Shown in pieces: positions 44,317 to 52,782 of a stretch of DNA of 64,000 nt. This DNA is from DASXMT01 sp963812965 (lineage in GTDB: Bacteria; Actinomycetota; Acidimicrobiia; Acidimicrobiales; RAAP-2), in contig CAWEXG010000002.1 of NCBI GenBank assembly GCA_963812965.1, positions 434,001 through 498,000 on the forward strand, in the 5' to 3' direction. The position numbers and the translations under genes are program-made. The notes under the pieces are model-generated. The model searched no databases. It saw nothing but the letters and a program-made list of their open reading frames with translations, and was not told the origin of the DNA. Position 1 is the stretch's first letter; each line of letters opens with the position of its first letter.

Positions 44317-44365
44317 GTAGGGACCAGGGGATCGGTCCAACTGGACCGGGCTCCTCTGGACCTAC
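44317..44365. terminator. Bidirectional hairpin between thioesterase and ligase genes
   Basis: Inner stem CGGTCC-AACT-GGACCG (44333-44348), extended outward by CCAG/CTGG and GTAGG/CCTAC, making an interrupted stem of about 15 pairs centred in the convergent gap (44303-44405). No strong T-run on either side. Confidence 0.6.
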
Positions 44366-44405
44366 CCACGCCGCCTGGCAGGCCCGGTGAGACCGTGCCT
44401 GCCGT

Positions 44406-45957
44406 TCAGATCTTCTCCCGCCCCTCCCAGTACGGGTCCCGCAGCTTGCGCTTGTACAGCTTGCCGTTGGGGTCCCGGGGCATCGCATCGGTGAAGTCGA
44501 TGGACTTCGGGCGCTTGAACTTGGCCAGCTTGTCGGCGCACTGGGCCAGGATCTGCTCTGCCAGCTCCGGCGACGGCTCGACACCCTCGGCCGGCTCCAC
44601 GACTGCCTTGACCTCTTCACCCCAGTCGTCGTTGGGGATACCGAACACGGCGACGTCCCCGACCTGGGGGATGCCGAGCAGCACGTTCTCGATCTCCGCC
44701 GGGTAGATGTTGGCGCCACCCGAGATGATCATGTCGATCTTCCGGTCCCGGAGGAACAGGTATCCGTCCTCGTCGAGGAAGCCGACGTCGCCCACGGTGA
44801 AGAACGAGCCGATGCGGTTGGACTCGGTCTTCTCCTTGTCCTTGTGGTAGGTGAAGTCGCCGGTCTGCATGGACATGTAGACGGTGCCGATGGCCCCCGG
44901 CTCCTCGATGCGATTGCCGGCGTCGTCGAAGATGGCGATCTCCGAGATGGGCCAGGGCTTGCCGACGGTGCCGGGCTTCTTGAGCCACTCGTCGGTGGTC
45001 ACCAACGTGCCGCCGCCCTCGGAGGCGGCGTAGTACTCGTCGATGCACGAGCCCCACCACTCGATCATCTTGTGTTTCACGTCGACCGGGCACGGAGCGG
45101 CAGCGTGGATCATGTGCTGCAGTGACGACAGGTCGTACTTCGTGCGGACGTCCTGAGGGCAGGGAGAGCAGCCGGTGGAATTGGGTGGGGACCATGTGTG
45201 AGGTGGTGACCTTGTGCTGCTCGATGAGCTGGAGCATGGCTTCGGGCGACCACTTGTCCATCAGGACCACGGTGTGCCCCAGGTGGATCGAGGCTCCCGC
45301 GTAGCGCAGCACGGCCGTGTGGTAGAGCGGGGAGCCCACGATGTGGACGTTGTTGTCCCTGGGTTGGACGCCGAACAGGAAGAGGATGCCGCACAGGCCG
45401 AGCGCCGACTCTTCCGGCGTGGCCCCGCTCAGCGGGCGGAACACCCCTTTCGGGTTGCCGGTGGTCCCCGACGTGTAGTTCATGACGTCGCCGATGGCCC
45501 GGTCCGGCGGGTCGTCGGTGGGCTGGCTGTCACGCATGGTGGCCAGCGACGAGAAGCCGATGATCTCGCCGACGGCGAGGCACGCCGACGCCGGTATCTC
45601 CGCTTCGTCGGCGGCGTCGAGGGCCACGTCGGCGAAGCGCTCGTCGGCGACGAACACCTTGGCCCCCGAGTCCTGAAGGATGTAGGCCACCTCGGCTGCC
45701 ACCAGATGGTGGTTGATCGGGACCAGGTACCAACCGGCCTGCAGGGCGGCCAAGTAGAGCTCGAAGATCTCTATGCCGTTGGGGAGCAGGGTGGCGACAA
45801 CGTCACCGGGTCGAAGATCGAAGCGCCGTAGGCCGTGCACGAGCTGGTTGGCCCGACCGAGCAGCTCGCCGGCGGTGAGCTCGGTCCCGTCCGGTGCCAC
45901 CAGCGCTATGTGCTCGGGCTCCTCGTGCGCCATTGCCCAGAATCCCAGATCGCCCAT
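44406..45957 (-). CDS. Fatty acid/bile acid-type acyl-CoA ligase (FadD), frameshifted as written
   Basis: Start at 45957 (MGDLGFWAMAHEEPEHIALV); 45984 is also possible. AMP-binding signature NYTSGTTGNPKGVFRPLSGA, GSPLYHTAVLRYAGASIHLG, then SHMVPTQFHRLLSLP. One extra base at about 45165 moves the frame; the remainder reads DVRTKYDLSSLQHMIHAAAP, CIDEYYAASEGGGTLVTTDE, RKIDMIISGGANIYPAEIEN and the C-terminal lysine region NGKLYKRKLRDPYW. Activates a carboxylic acid with ATP and CoA. Next to a KstR-like site and the steroid genes, so steroid or fatty-acid substrates are likely. Confidence 0.88.
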
Positions 45958-46112
45958 GGTGGTCCCTTCCCCTACGCTGCTCATTGTCGTACCGAAGGAC
46001 AGCGTGCGCGCCTGCGTGGCTCACCTGGATACTGTCGACCGCGGCACCGACGTTCGCGATGGCATAGTGCAGAGTGGCGCGGCCGAGGTGGCGCTGTCCT
46101 GGTCGCAGACGC

Positions 46113-46126
46113 TAGAACATGTTCTC
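46113..46126. promoter_or_regulatory. KstR-like operator between divergent fadD and SDR genes
   Basis: TAGAACATGTTCTC fits TnnAACnnGTTnnA except for the last base; the core GAACATGTTC is a perfect palindrome. It lies 53 bp before the SDR start and 156 bp from the ligase start on the other strand, so one site could control both. Confidence 0.7.
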
Positions 46127-46178
46127 GTATTGGGTCAACCCCCCGGCGTGCCGGTGTGGATGAGGAGGCAACGCACAG

Positions 46179-47099
46179 ATGAGTGGATTCCTGGACGGCA
46201 AAGTCGTAGTCATCACCGGCGCTGGGGGCGGTATCGGCCGGGCAGTGGCGCTGGCTGCCGGCGCCGAGGGCGCCAAGGTCGTGGTGGCCGACATCGGGGT
46301 CTCCATGGCTGGTGAGGACCCGAAGAGCGAAGTGGCCGACGCAGTCGTCAAGGAGATCGAGTCTGCCGGCGGCGAGGCGGTAGCAGTGGCCGAGAGCGTG
46401 ACCACGCTCGCCGGTGGCGAGCGGATCATCAATACTGCGACCGAGCGGTGGGGACGCATCGATGGGGTGGTGGCAGTGGCCGGGATCTTGCGGGAGCGGA
46501 TGCTCTTCAACATGGCCGAGGACGAGTGGGACGCCGTCATCGAGACCCACCTGAAGGGGCACTTCACGGTGTTCCGAGCCGCGTCGGCCATCATGCGCAA
46601 GCAAGAGGGCGGCGGCTCCCTGGTCGCTTTCACCTCTGGCGCCTTTGCCGGCAGCGTCGCCCAGGCGAACTACGCATCGGCCAAGGGCGGGATCGTCTCG
46701 CTGGTGCGCTCGGCCGCTGCCGGCTTGCATCGCTACGGCGTCACCGCCAACGCCATCGCGCCGGTGGCTCGGACCCGTATGTCGGCCAACGTGCCGATGG
46801 ACCTGGCCGAGATGGGCGATCCCGAAGATGTGGCGCCGATGGTGATCTACCTCCTCTCGGACCAGGCGAAGCACGTCACCGGTCAGGTGTACACGGTCGT
46901 CGGCTCGAAGATCGCCGTCTGGAACCAGCCCCGAGAGGTCCGTGCCGTCTACGCCGACGGCCGGTGGACGCCCGAGCAGATCGCCGCTCGTTTCGACACG
47001 ACCGTCGGACAGGAGCGGATGCCACTGATCGACCAGCTCGAGGAGTACCGCCGGGCGGCCGAGGCGAAGGCCAAGGCGGAGGCTGAAGGGGCCAAGTAG
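46179..47099 (+). CDS. Short-chain dehydrogenase/reductase, hydroxysteroid dehydrogenase-like
   Basis: 306 aa from ATG 46179 with ATGAGGAGG upstream. NAD site VVVITGAGGGIGRAVALAAG, then VAVAGILRERMLFNMAEDEW, the catalytic Ser in VAFTSGAFAG and YxxxK in NYASAKGGIVSL, RYGVTANAIAPVARTRMSA. It resembles the SDRs of cholesterol side-chain degradation (Hsd4A type). C-terminal Ala/Lys/Glu-rich tail. Its 3' end overlaps the convergent lgt frame by 224 bp. Confidence 0.88.
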   Translation: MSGFLDGKVVVITGAGGGIGRAVALAAGAEGAKVVVADIGVSMAGEDPKSEVADAVVKEIESAGGEAVAVAESVTTLAGGERIINTATERWGRIDGVVAVAGILRERMLFNMAEDEWDAVIETHLKGHFTVFRAASAIMRKQEGGGSLVAFTSGAFAGSVAQANYASAKGGIVSLVRSAAAGLHRYGVTANAIAPVARTRMSANVPMDLAEMGDPEDVAPMVIYLLSDQAKHVTGQVYTVVGSKIAVWNQPREVRAVYADGRWTPEQIAARFDTTVGQERMPLIDQLEEYRRAAEAKAKAEAEGAK

Positions 47100-48252
47100 C
47101 GAGGGGCCATGGGGTGGCCGGCTCCGGTCGGCCCCCTCGTGGCTCTGGGTTCAGCCCGGCGTCGTGCTCTCGGGCTGGGTCGCCGATCCCGACCTCAATC
47201 CCGACCCCAACCTCAATCCCGACCGCCGACACGGCCACAGGTGTCGACGGGGTCGTCGCCGTCCCGCTGTCGCCGTCCACCCTGTCGCTGCCGGTAATCG
47301 GAGATCTTCCGGCGTCGCCGTCGGTGTCGGTATCAGCGCCGGTATCAGCGTCGCCGGAGCGCCACCGCAGGAACGGCTTGATGCGGGTGGCCAGCACGAT
47401 GAGGCCGGCCACGCTGAGGGCGACGCCGGCCAGCTCCACCAGGTCGAAGCCGACGTGACTGGGATCGCTGAGCCACAGGTGCTCATCGAAGTACCGCTCG
47501 ATTCCCCACAGCACCATGCCCACTCCGATGACGATGCCTGCCGGTGGCAACGACCGACCGACCGACTGGCCGGTGGCTGCACCATTCGCACTGTCCGCTA
47601 TCACCGAGCCGGCGGTGTCGACGGCGCCGGCGGTATCGCCGGTATCCGCGGCAGCAAGAGACACGTTCTGTGGCGCCTGGTTGCGAAGCCACCGTTCCAC
47701 CAGGAGCAAGATGCCGAAGATGGAGAAGTCGCAGATGGCCTGGAAGACCGGCACCGGTAGCCGCTTCCCGACCTCGCCGGCGTAGTACATCCCGAACCAA
47801 GCGGTGGTGGGGTGCCCACCTCCCCGCACCATGAGCTGTGGGCCGAGCAGTCGACCCATGCCCCAGCACGCCATGAGCACCGGGGCGATCAGATCGAGCA
47901 TGCGGGTGGTCGAGATCTCAGGGCACCGTCGCCGGGAGCTGATGATGCCGACGGGAACGGCGAAGATGAGGCCACCGAACGAGGACAGACCGCCTTGCCA
48001 GATGGCAAAAATCTGTAACGGATCGCTCCGGTAGTCCGACAGGTTGGGGAGGACGCTGAATACGCGGGCGCCGACGATGGCGGCCACGATCACCCACAAG
48101 AACATCCCGGTGACCCACTGCCATGGGTAGCCGTTGTTCCGGAGCCGTCGTTCTGTGTACCGGAGGCCGAACCAGAAGGTGAGAGCCAGGCCGATGCCGT
48201 AGGTATGGACTTCGATGAACCAGATGTGGAAGGCGACGGGGATTGGTCTCAT
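46876..48252 (-). CDS. lgt: Prolipoprotein diacylglyceryl transferase-like membrane protein with long tail
   Basis: Start at 48252 (MRPIPVAFHIWFIEVHTYGI). Several membrane helices in Lgt order: LALTFWFGLRYTERRL, GMFLWVIVAAIVGARVFSVL, IWQGGLSSFGGLIFAVPVGI, LDLIAPVLMACWGMGRLLGP, PVPVFQAICDFSIFGILLLV. The canonical HGGL box is WQGGLSSFGG, so it is a divergent Lgt. After about residue 290 the tail is disordered and low in complexity (DADTGADTDTDGDAG, GIEVGVGIEVGIGDP), and the last 75 residues are antisense to the SDR, which suggests a lost stop near 47100-47150. Confidence 0.7.
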   Translation of the reverse strand: MRPIPVAFHIWFIEVHTYGIGLALTFWFGLRYTERRLRNNGYPWQWVTGMFLWVIVAAIVGARVFSVLPNLSDYRSDPLQIFAIWQGGLSSFGGLIFAVPVGIISSRRRCPEISTTRMLDLIAPVLMACWGMGRLLGPQLMVRGGGHPTTAWFGMYYAGEVGKRLPVPVFQAICDFSIFGILLLVERWLRNQAPQNVSLAAADTGDTAGAVDTAGSVIADSANGAATGQSVGRSLPPAGIVIGVGMVLWGIERYFDEHLWLSDPSHVGFDLVELAGVALSVAGLIVLATRIKPFLRWRSGDADTGADTDTDGDAGRSPITGSDRVDGDSGTATTPSTPVAVSAVGIEVGVGIEVGIGDPAREHDAGLNPEPRGGRPEPATPWPLATWPLQPPPWPSPRPPGGTPRAGRSVASAPVRRSCRNERRSARASTGRRRRRHGPLGAGSRRRSSSRRPCTPDR

Positions 48253-48391
48253 GGTCGGCTCAAGGTCGGCAACGAGCCGGCCTCATTCGCTGCCGGCGTC
48301 CTCCCAGTATGCACCAGGGCCTCAAGAAGACAGACCTCGGCTCAGGAAGGGGCAGAGCGGGGTGAGAAGGTCGGTGGAGTGGCAGGTGGGA

Positions 48392-49672
48392 TCAGGGCCG
48401 GCCTGCGCCCACGAAAGGCTCGTAACCGTCGGAGGCATCGGAAGCGGTATCGGTCCGGATGGGAGTGATGTGCACGACGTTTCCGGTGTCGGGCGCTTCG
48501 ATCATCTCACCGCCGCCGATGTACATGGCCACGTGATCGGAGCCGCCCGGGCCGTAGAACAGGAGGTCACCGGGCTCCATGTCGTTGACCGGCACCGGCG
48601 TCGAGTCGTCGTACTGCGCGCCCGAGTAGTGAGGAAGGCTCACGCCCGCCTGGCCCCATGCCCACATGACCAGACCGGAGCAGTCGAACCCGACGCCAGG
48701 GGTTGCGCCGCCCCACACGTAGGGCACACCGAGCTGGGTCTCGGCTGCATTGACGGCCACCTGCCCTGCCGAGCTGGGCGCTGGTGCCGAGCCCCCGCCC
48801 CCGCCACCTCCGCCACTGCTGGGTGTCTGTGTTGCCGGTGTCGTTGCAGGTTGGGTAGCGGGTTGTGTTGTTCCTGCGTTCTGGGTCTGTGCCGTGGGCT
48901 GGGCAGCGGCGATGGCAGCGGCCTGCACCTTCTGCTGTTCGGCCTGGGCCACCTGCGCTGCCTGTTGTTGGGCGATCAATGTCGCCACCGTGCTGTTGTC
49001 GCTGGCCAACGTGGCGTTCTCCTGGGCTTCCAGGGCGTTGGCCTGGGTCGTGGCGTTCGAGATGTTGCTCTGGGCAGCGGACGCCTGCGACTGCTGCTGC
49101 TTCAACGTGGTCTGCTGGCTCTCCAGCACCGCTTGTGCCGAGTGAAGGTGGGCGATGGTGACGTCGGTGTTCCCGGCGGCGATGTCCGAGTACTCGGCGC
49201 GGATGCCTGCTGCATCCGTGGCGGAGTTGAACAGGTCGGAGATCTGGGACGACGCCCCGCCGTCCACATACGCGCGAACCGCTTCTTTTCGAAGCTGGGC
49301 CTGGTCGTGGTCGACCTGATGTTGGGTCTGGGTCAGCTGTGCTTGCGTCTTGGTGATCTGGACGTTGACCTGTTGCAGTTGGTAGTTGGCTGCGTCGTAC
49401 TGCTGCGACAGGGCATCGATGCGCGAGTTGGTGGTAGCGAGCTGAGCCTCGACCGCTGCAGCCTGGGCTTGGGCGTCAGAGACAGCATCGGCTCCGGCAG
49501 GGCTCAGCGGGAGTGCCACGACAACGGTCGTTCCAGCAGCGATGACGGCGGCGAGCACAGTGGTGGTCCAGCGTCGCTGTCCACGACGAAGGCGTGTCCG
49601 CCGCTGCGATGTGGCCGGGCTTCCCGTTTGTTCACCGACCGAAGAAGGTTCGCGTGTGCTGGTCAAGTACAT
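48392..49672 (-). CDS. NlpC/P60 peptidoglycan hydrolase, RipA-like (copy 1)
   Basis: About 426 aa if it starts at 49672 (MYLTSTREPS); the frame is open to 49867. Signal region TTVLAAVIAAGTTVVVALPL then AGADA, a Gln-rich coiled coil (about 60-260; QITKTQAQLTQTQHQVDHDQ), a Gly/Pro/Thr linker, and the NlpC/P60 domain: GVPYVWGGATPGVGFDCSGL with the catalytic Cys, YSGAQYDDSTPVPV, DLLFYGPGGSDHVAMYIGGG with the catalytic His. Cleaves peptide stems in peptidoglycan; the coiled coil probably holds it inactive or docks it at the septum. Confidence 0.9.
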   Translation of the reverse strand: MYLTSTREPSSVGEQTGSPATSQRRTRLRRGQRRWTTTVLAAVIAAGTTVVVALPLSPAGADAVSDAQAQAAAVEAQLATTNSRIDALSQQYDAANYQLQQVNVQITKTQAQLTQTQHQVDHDQAQLRKEAVRAYVDGGASSQISDLFNSATDAAGIRAEYSDIAAGNTDVTIAHLHSAQAVLESQQTTLKQQQSQASAAQSNISNATTQANALEAQENATLASDNSTVATLIAQQQAAQVAQAEQQKVQAAAIAAAQPTAQTQNAGTTQPATQPATTPATQTPSSGGGGGGGGSAPAPSSAGQVAVNAAETQLGVPYVWGGATPGVGFDCSGLVMWAWGQAGVSLPHYSGAQYDDSTPVPVNDMEPGDLLFYGPGGSDHVAMYIGGGEMIEAPDTGNVVHITPIRTDTASDASDGYEPFVGAGRP

Positions 49673-49835
49673 AAGCAACCGACAGCTTTCGTACATGAGA
49701 GAATTTTGTCGCTGAAAGTCCATCACTACAATGGCATAGGTGTCCGCTCGACCAGTGGATACCCGGTTCTGTCTAGGCTGAGCCGCAATCGCCGAGGCGT
49801 TGTCACGCTCATGGTTACTGCTATCAAGGACCTGC

Positions 49836-51026
49836 TTAGGGGCGTCCGGCGCCCACGAAGCCGTCACCGGTGCGTATCGGAGTGATGTCCACGAACGCTC
49901 CGGTGTCAGGTGCTTCGATCATCATGCCGCCACCGATATACATGGCCACGTGCTCGGAGCCGCCCGGACCGTAGAACAGAAGGTCGCCGGGCTCCATGTC
50001 GGATACCGGTACCGGTGCGGAGTCGTCGTACTGCGCGCCCGAGTAGTGAGGAAGGCTCACGCCCGCCTGGCCCCACGCCCATGCGGTCAGACCCGAGCAG
50101 TCGAAGCCCACGCCCGGCTCCTCGGCTCCGTACACATAGGGCACACCGAGCTGGGTCTCGGCAGCGGCAACGGCTGCACCGCCTCCCGAACCGGAAGGAG
50201 GTGGTGGTGCGGTCGCACCGCCTCCGCCTCCGCCGCCTCCGTTGTCCGTGGTGGTGTCTTGTGCGGTCTGCTCTGTCGCCGCCTTGGCGTTGGCCGTTGC
50301 TGCAGCGGCAGCCGAAGCAGCCTGCTGCTGTGCCTGCTGCGCAGCCTGTTGCTGGGCGACCAGTGTCGACACCGTGCTGTTGTCACTGGCCAGCGTGGCG
50401 TTCTCCTGGTCCTCCAAGGCGGTGGCCTGGCTGGTGGCGTTCGAGATGCTCTGTTGGGCAGCAGACGCCTGCGACTGTTGCTGCTTCAGCGTGGTCTGCT
50501 GGCCCTGGAGCTGGGCCTGGGCGGTGTGGAGGTTGTCGATGGTGATGGTGGCATCACCGGCGGCGATGCCTGAGTACTCGGCGCGGATGCCCGCTGCGTC
50601 CGTGGCCGAGGTGAACAGATCGGTGATCTGCGTTGACGTGCCGCCGTTGACATACGACTTGATGGCCTCGAGACGAAGCTGGGCCTGATCGTGGGAGACC
50701 TGATGTTGGGTCTGGGTCAGCTGTGCCTGCGTCTTCGTGATCTGGTTGTTGACCTGCTGCAGCTGGTAGTTGGCTTCGTCGTACTGCTGTGAGAGGGAAG
50801 CGACGTGTGCCTGGGTCGACGCTATCTGGGCTTCGACGGACGCAGCCTGAGCTTGGGCGTCAGAAATAGCATCCGCACCGGCCGGCTGCGGAGCGAGGGC
50901 TACCACCGAGGTGAGCCCTGTGACGATAGCTAGGGTGAGCATCGCTAGAACCCGATGCCGGATCCCTCTGCGTACCTCTTTTGCACCTATCTTCGCCGTC
51001 GAATACTGCTTCTCGACGTCAGTCAC
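49836..51026 (-). CDS. NlpC/P60 peptidoglycan hydrolase, RipA-like (copy 2)
   Basis: 396 aa. Signal peptide (VLAMLTLAIVTGLTSVVALA), coiled coil with QITKTQAQLTQTQHQVSHDQ, poly-Gly linker, and catalytic domain GVPYVYGAEEPGVGFDCSGL with DLLFYGPGGSEHVAMYIGGG. Very similar to the copy downstream at 48392-49672 in all domains, so a tandem duplication. The main differences are in the N-terminal cytosolic part and the linker. Both run toward lgt. Confidence 0.92.
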   Translation of the reverse strand: MTDVEKQYSTAKIGAKEVRRGIRHRVLAMLTLAIVTGLTSVVALAPQPAGADAISDAQAQAASVEAQIASTQAHVASLSQQYDEANYQLQQVNNQITKTQAQLTQTQHQVSHDQAQLRLEAIKSYVNGGTSTQITDLFTSATDAAGIRAEYSGIAAGDATITIDNLHTAQAQLQGQQTTLKQQQSQASAAQQSISNATSQATALEDQENATLASDNSTVSTLVAQQQAAQQAQQQAASAAAAATANAKAATEQTAQDTTTDNGGGGGGGGATAPPPPSGSGGGAAVAAAETQLGVPYVYGAEEPGVGFDCSGLTAWAWGQAGVSLPHYSGAQYDDSAPVPVSDMEPGDLLFYGPGGSEHVAMYIGGGMMIEAPDTGAFVDITPIRTGDGFVGAGRP

Positions 51027-51302
51027 AACGAGTCAATTGTTTAGTACACCAGGTTCCGAGCCGCAAGGACCCACCACTAATTGCCACTGTGACCTGGAGA
51101 GACTCTGCGTCATCCCGCGGAGACAGCCCAGACATGGTCACTGCAGAGCCCACGATATTGTCGTTACTGCCAACGAGATCATCGAAATTGCTTGCAACAG
51201 AGGTCATCGATCGGGGCTGCTTCTGTGGCTCTCACAAGGGAGAATACGGATGATCATGATTTCGGATCGTGATCCGGGGGCATCAGGGTCTGGACGACCG
51301 GG

Positions 51303-52562
51303 ATGATGAGCGACCCCGGAGTGATCGACCGGTATCTGACCCTGGGACTGCGACTGGGGCGGCACATCGACGGGTTGGTCGATGCGTACTACGGACTTCG
51401 TGAGCGCTTCGATCGGGTGCAGGTGGAGCCGGTGCTTCCGCCGGAGCAGTTGATGGTCGATGCCCGAGCGTTGCTCGCCGACATCGATGCCGGCACCTCA
51501 CTCGCTGTCGGTGACGGTGTTGGCGGCGACGGTTTTGTTCGGTCTGGTTCGGAAGACGGTGCCGCACCGGCACGACGTCGCTGGCTCCGCGCTCAGGTCC
51601 TGGGGTTGGCGACGACGGCGCGCAAGTTACATGGCGAGCCGATCGCGTACGTCGACGAGGTCGAGGCGTGTTACGGGGTGCGACCCTCTCGCGTTTCCGA
51701 GGAGACGCTCAACGACGCCCACCGCCAGCTCGCCGAGGTGCTCCCCGGCACGGGACCGCTCGCTGATCGACTGATCCTCTGGCGTGAATCTCATGCCGTG
51801 CCAGTGGACAAGCTCCGCTCCGCCATCGATTCGTTGGCCGAAGACCTGCGCGCTCGCACCCGCACCTTGTTCGGTCTCCCTGACGGCGAGCACATCGAGT
51901 TCGAACTGGTGACCGGCCAACCGTGGGCAGGCTTTAACTACTACCTCGGCGATCTTCGCAGCCGGGTAGCGGTCAACACCGATCTTCCCGTGCTCTCCAC
52001 CAGCCTGGCTCATCTGGTTGCCCACGAGGCCTACCCGGGCCATCACACCGAGCACACCCGGAAGGAGATCGGGCTGGTCCGACGCCGACACTGGTTGGAG
52101 GAGTCGATCTTCTTGGTGGGGACGCCCCAGTGCCTGCTGGCCGAAGGGCTCGCCGATCTGGGTCTGGAAGTGGTGATGGGGAGACATCCGGAGGCCACGG
52201 TGGCCGAGCACTTGCACCCGCTGGGCATCCGCTACGACACCGACGTGGTGCGGGCGGTGTCGGAGGTCGGAGAGGCGCTGGGTGGTGTCCGCCAGAACGC
52301 GGCGTTCCGTCTCCACGAAGACGGTGCCGATCCGCACGTGGTGACAGCCGAGGTGGCTCGGTGGGGCCTGCTCCCACAAGAGCGCGCCGCCAAGGCCGTC
52401 GAGTTCTTGGTGCATCCCACCTGGAGGGCGTACCTCACCTGTTACGTCGAAGGGCTGCCCCTGTGCCGCCGGTTCGTCGGGGGGGATCCTGCCCGCTTCG
52501 ACCGCCTGCTCTCCGAGCAGCTCACCCCCGCCGATCTCCTCACTGATTCGGCTCTTCCTTGA
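51303..52562 (+). CDS. DUF885-type zinc peptidase
   Basis: 419 aa from ATG 51303. The metal site is LVAHEAYPGHHTEH (HE-x4-HH), with the downstream glutamate in LLAEGLADLGLEVV. No signal peptide, so cytosolic. Helical N-terminus (LTLGLRLGRHIDGLVDAYYG). DUF885-family proteins are predicted metallo-carboxypeptidases; the substrate is unknown. Stands alone between the NlpC gene and the surface-protein gene. Confidence 0.85.
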   Translation: MMSDPGVIDRYLTLGLRLGRHIDGLVDAYYGLRERFDRVQVEPVLPPEQLMVDARALLADIDAGTSLAVGDGVGGDGFVRSGSEDGAAPARRRWLRAQVLGLATTARKLHGEPIAYVDEVEACYGVRPSRVSEETLNDAHRQLAEVLPGTGPLADRLILWRESHAVPVDKLRSAIDSLAEDLRARTRTLFGLPDGEHIEFELVTGQPWAGFNYYLGDLRSRVAVNTDLPVLSTSLAHLVAHEAYPGHHTEHTRKEIGLVRRRHWLEESIFLVGTPQCLLAEGLADLGLEVVMGRHPEATVAEHLHPLGIRYDTDVVRAVSEVGEALGGVRQNAAFRLHEDGADPHVVTAEVARWGLLPQERAAKAVEFLVHPTWRAYLTCYVEGLPLCRRFVGGDPARFDRLLSEQLTPADLLTDSALP

Positions 52563-52653
52563 GCCAATTTCGTCTGGGTATTTGGAACCGGCTTCATCCC
52601 AGCTCAGCTCCTCCGGAACCCCACGCGCCGCCAGAAAAGATCAGATCGCGCTA

Positions 52654-52682
52654 TTGACAAGATAAAGAACCTGGAGTTAGAT
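52654..52682 (+). promoter_or_regulatory. Sigma-70-type promoter of the surface-protein gene
   Basis: TTGACA (52654-52659), 17-bp spacer, TTAGAT (52677-52682): near-consensus, unusual in this GC-rich genome. It lies about 100 bp before the ATG at 52783 (ribosome-binding site AGGGGGA). Confidence 0.65.
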
Positions 52683-52782
52683 GCCATCGCGACCAGTTTG
52701 GGAAACGAAGAGTGTGTACCATCTGATCGAGAAGATACGAAACACCAGTTTTTATCAACCAAGCGAAAGCAGGGGGATGTAC

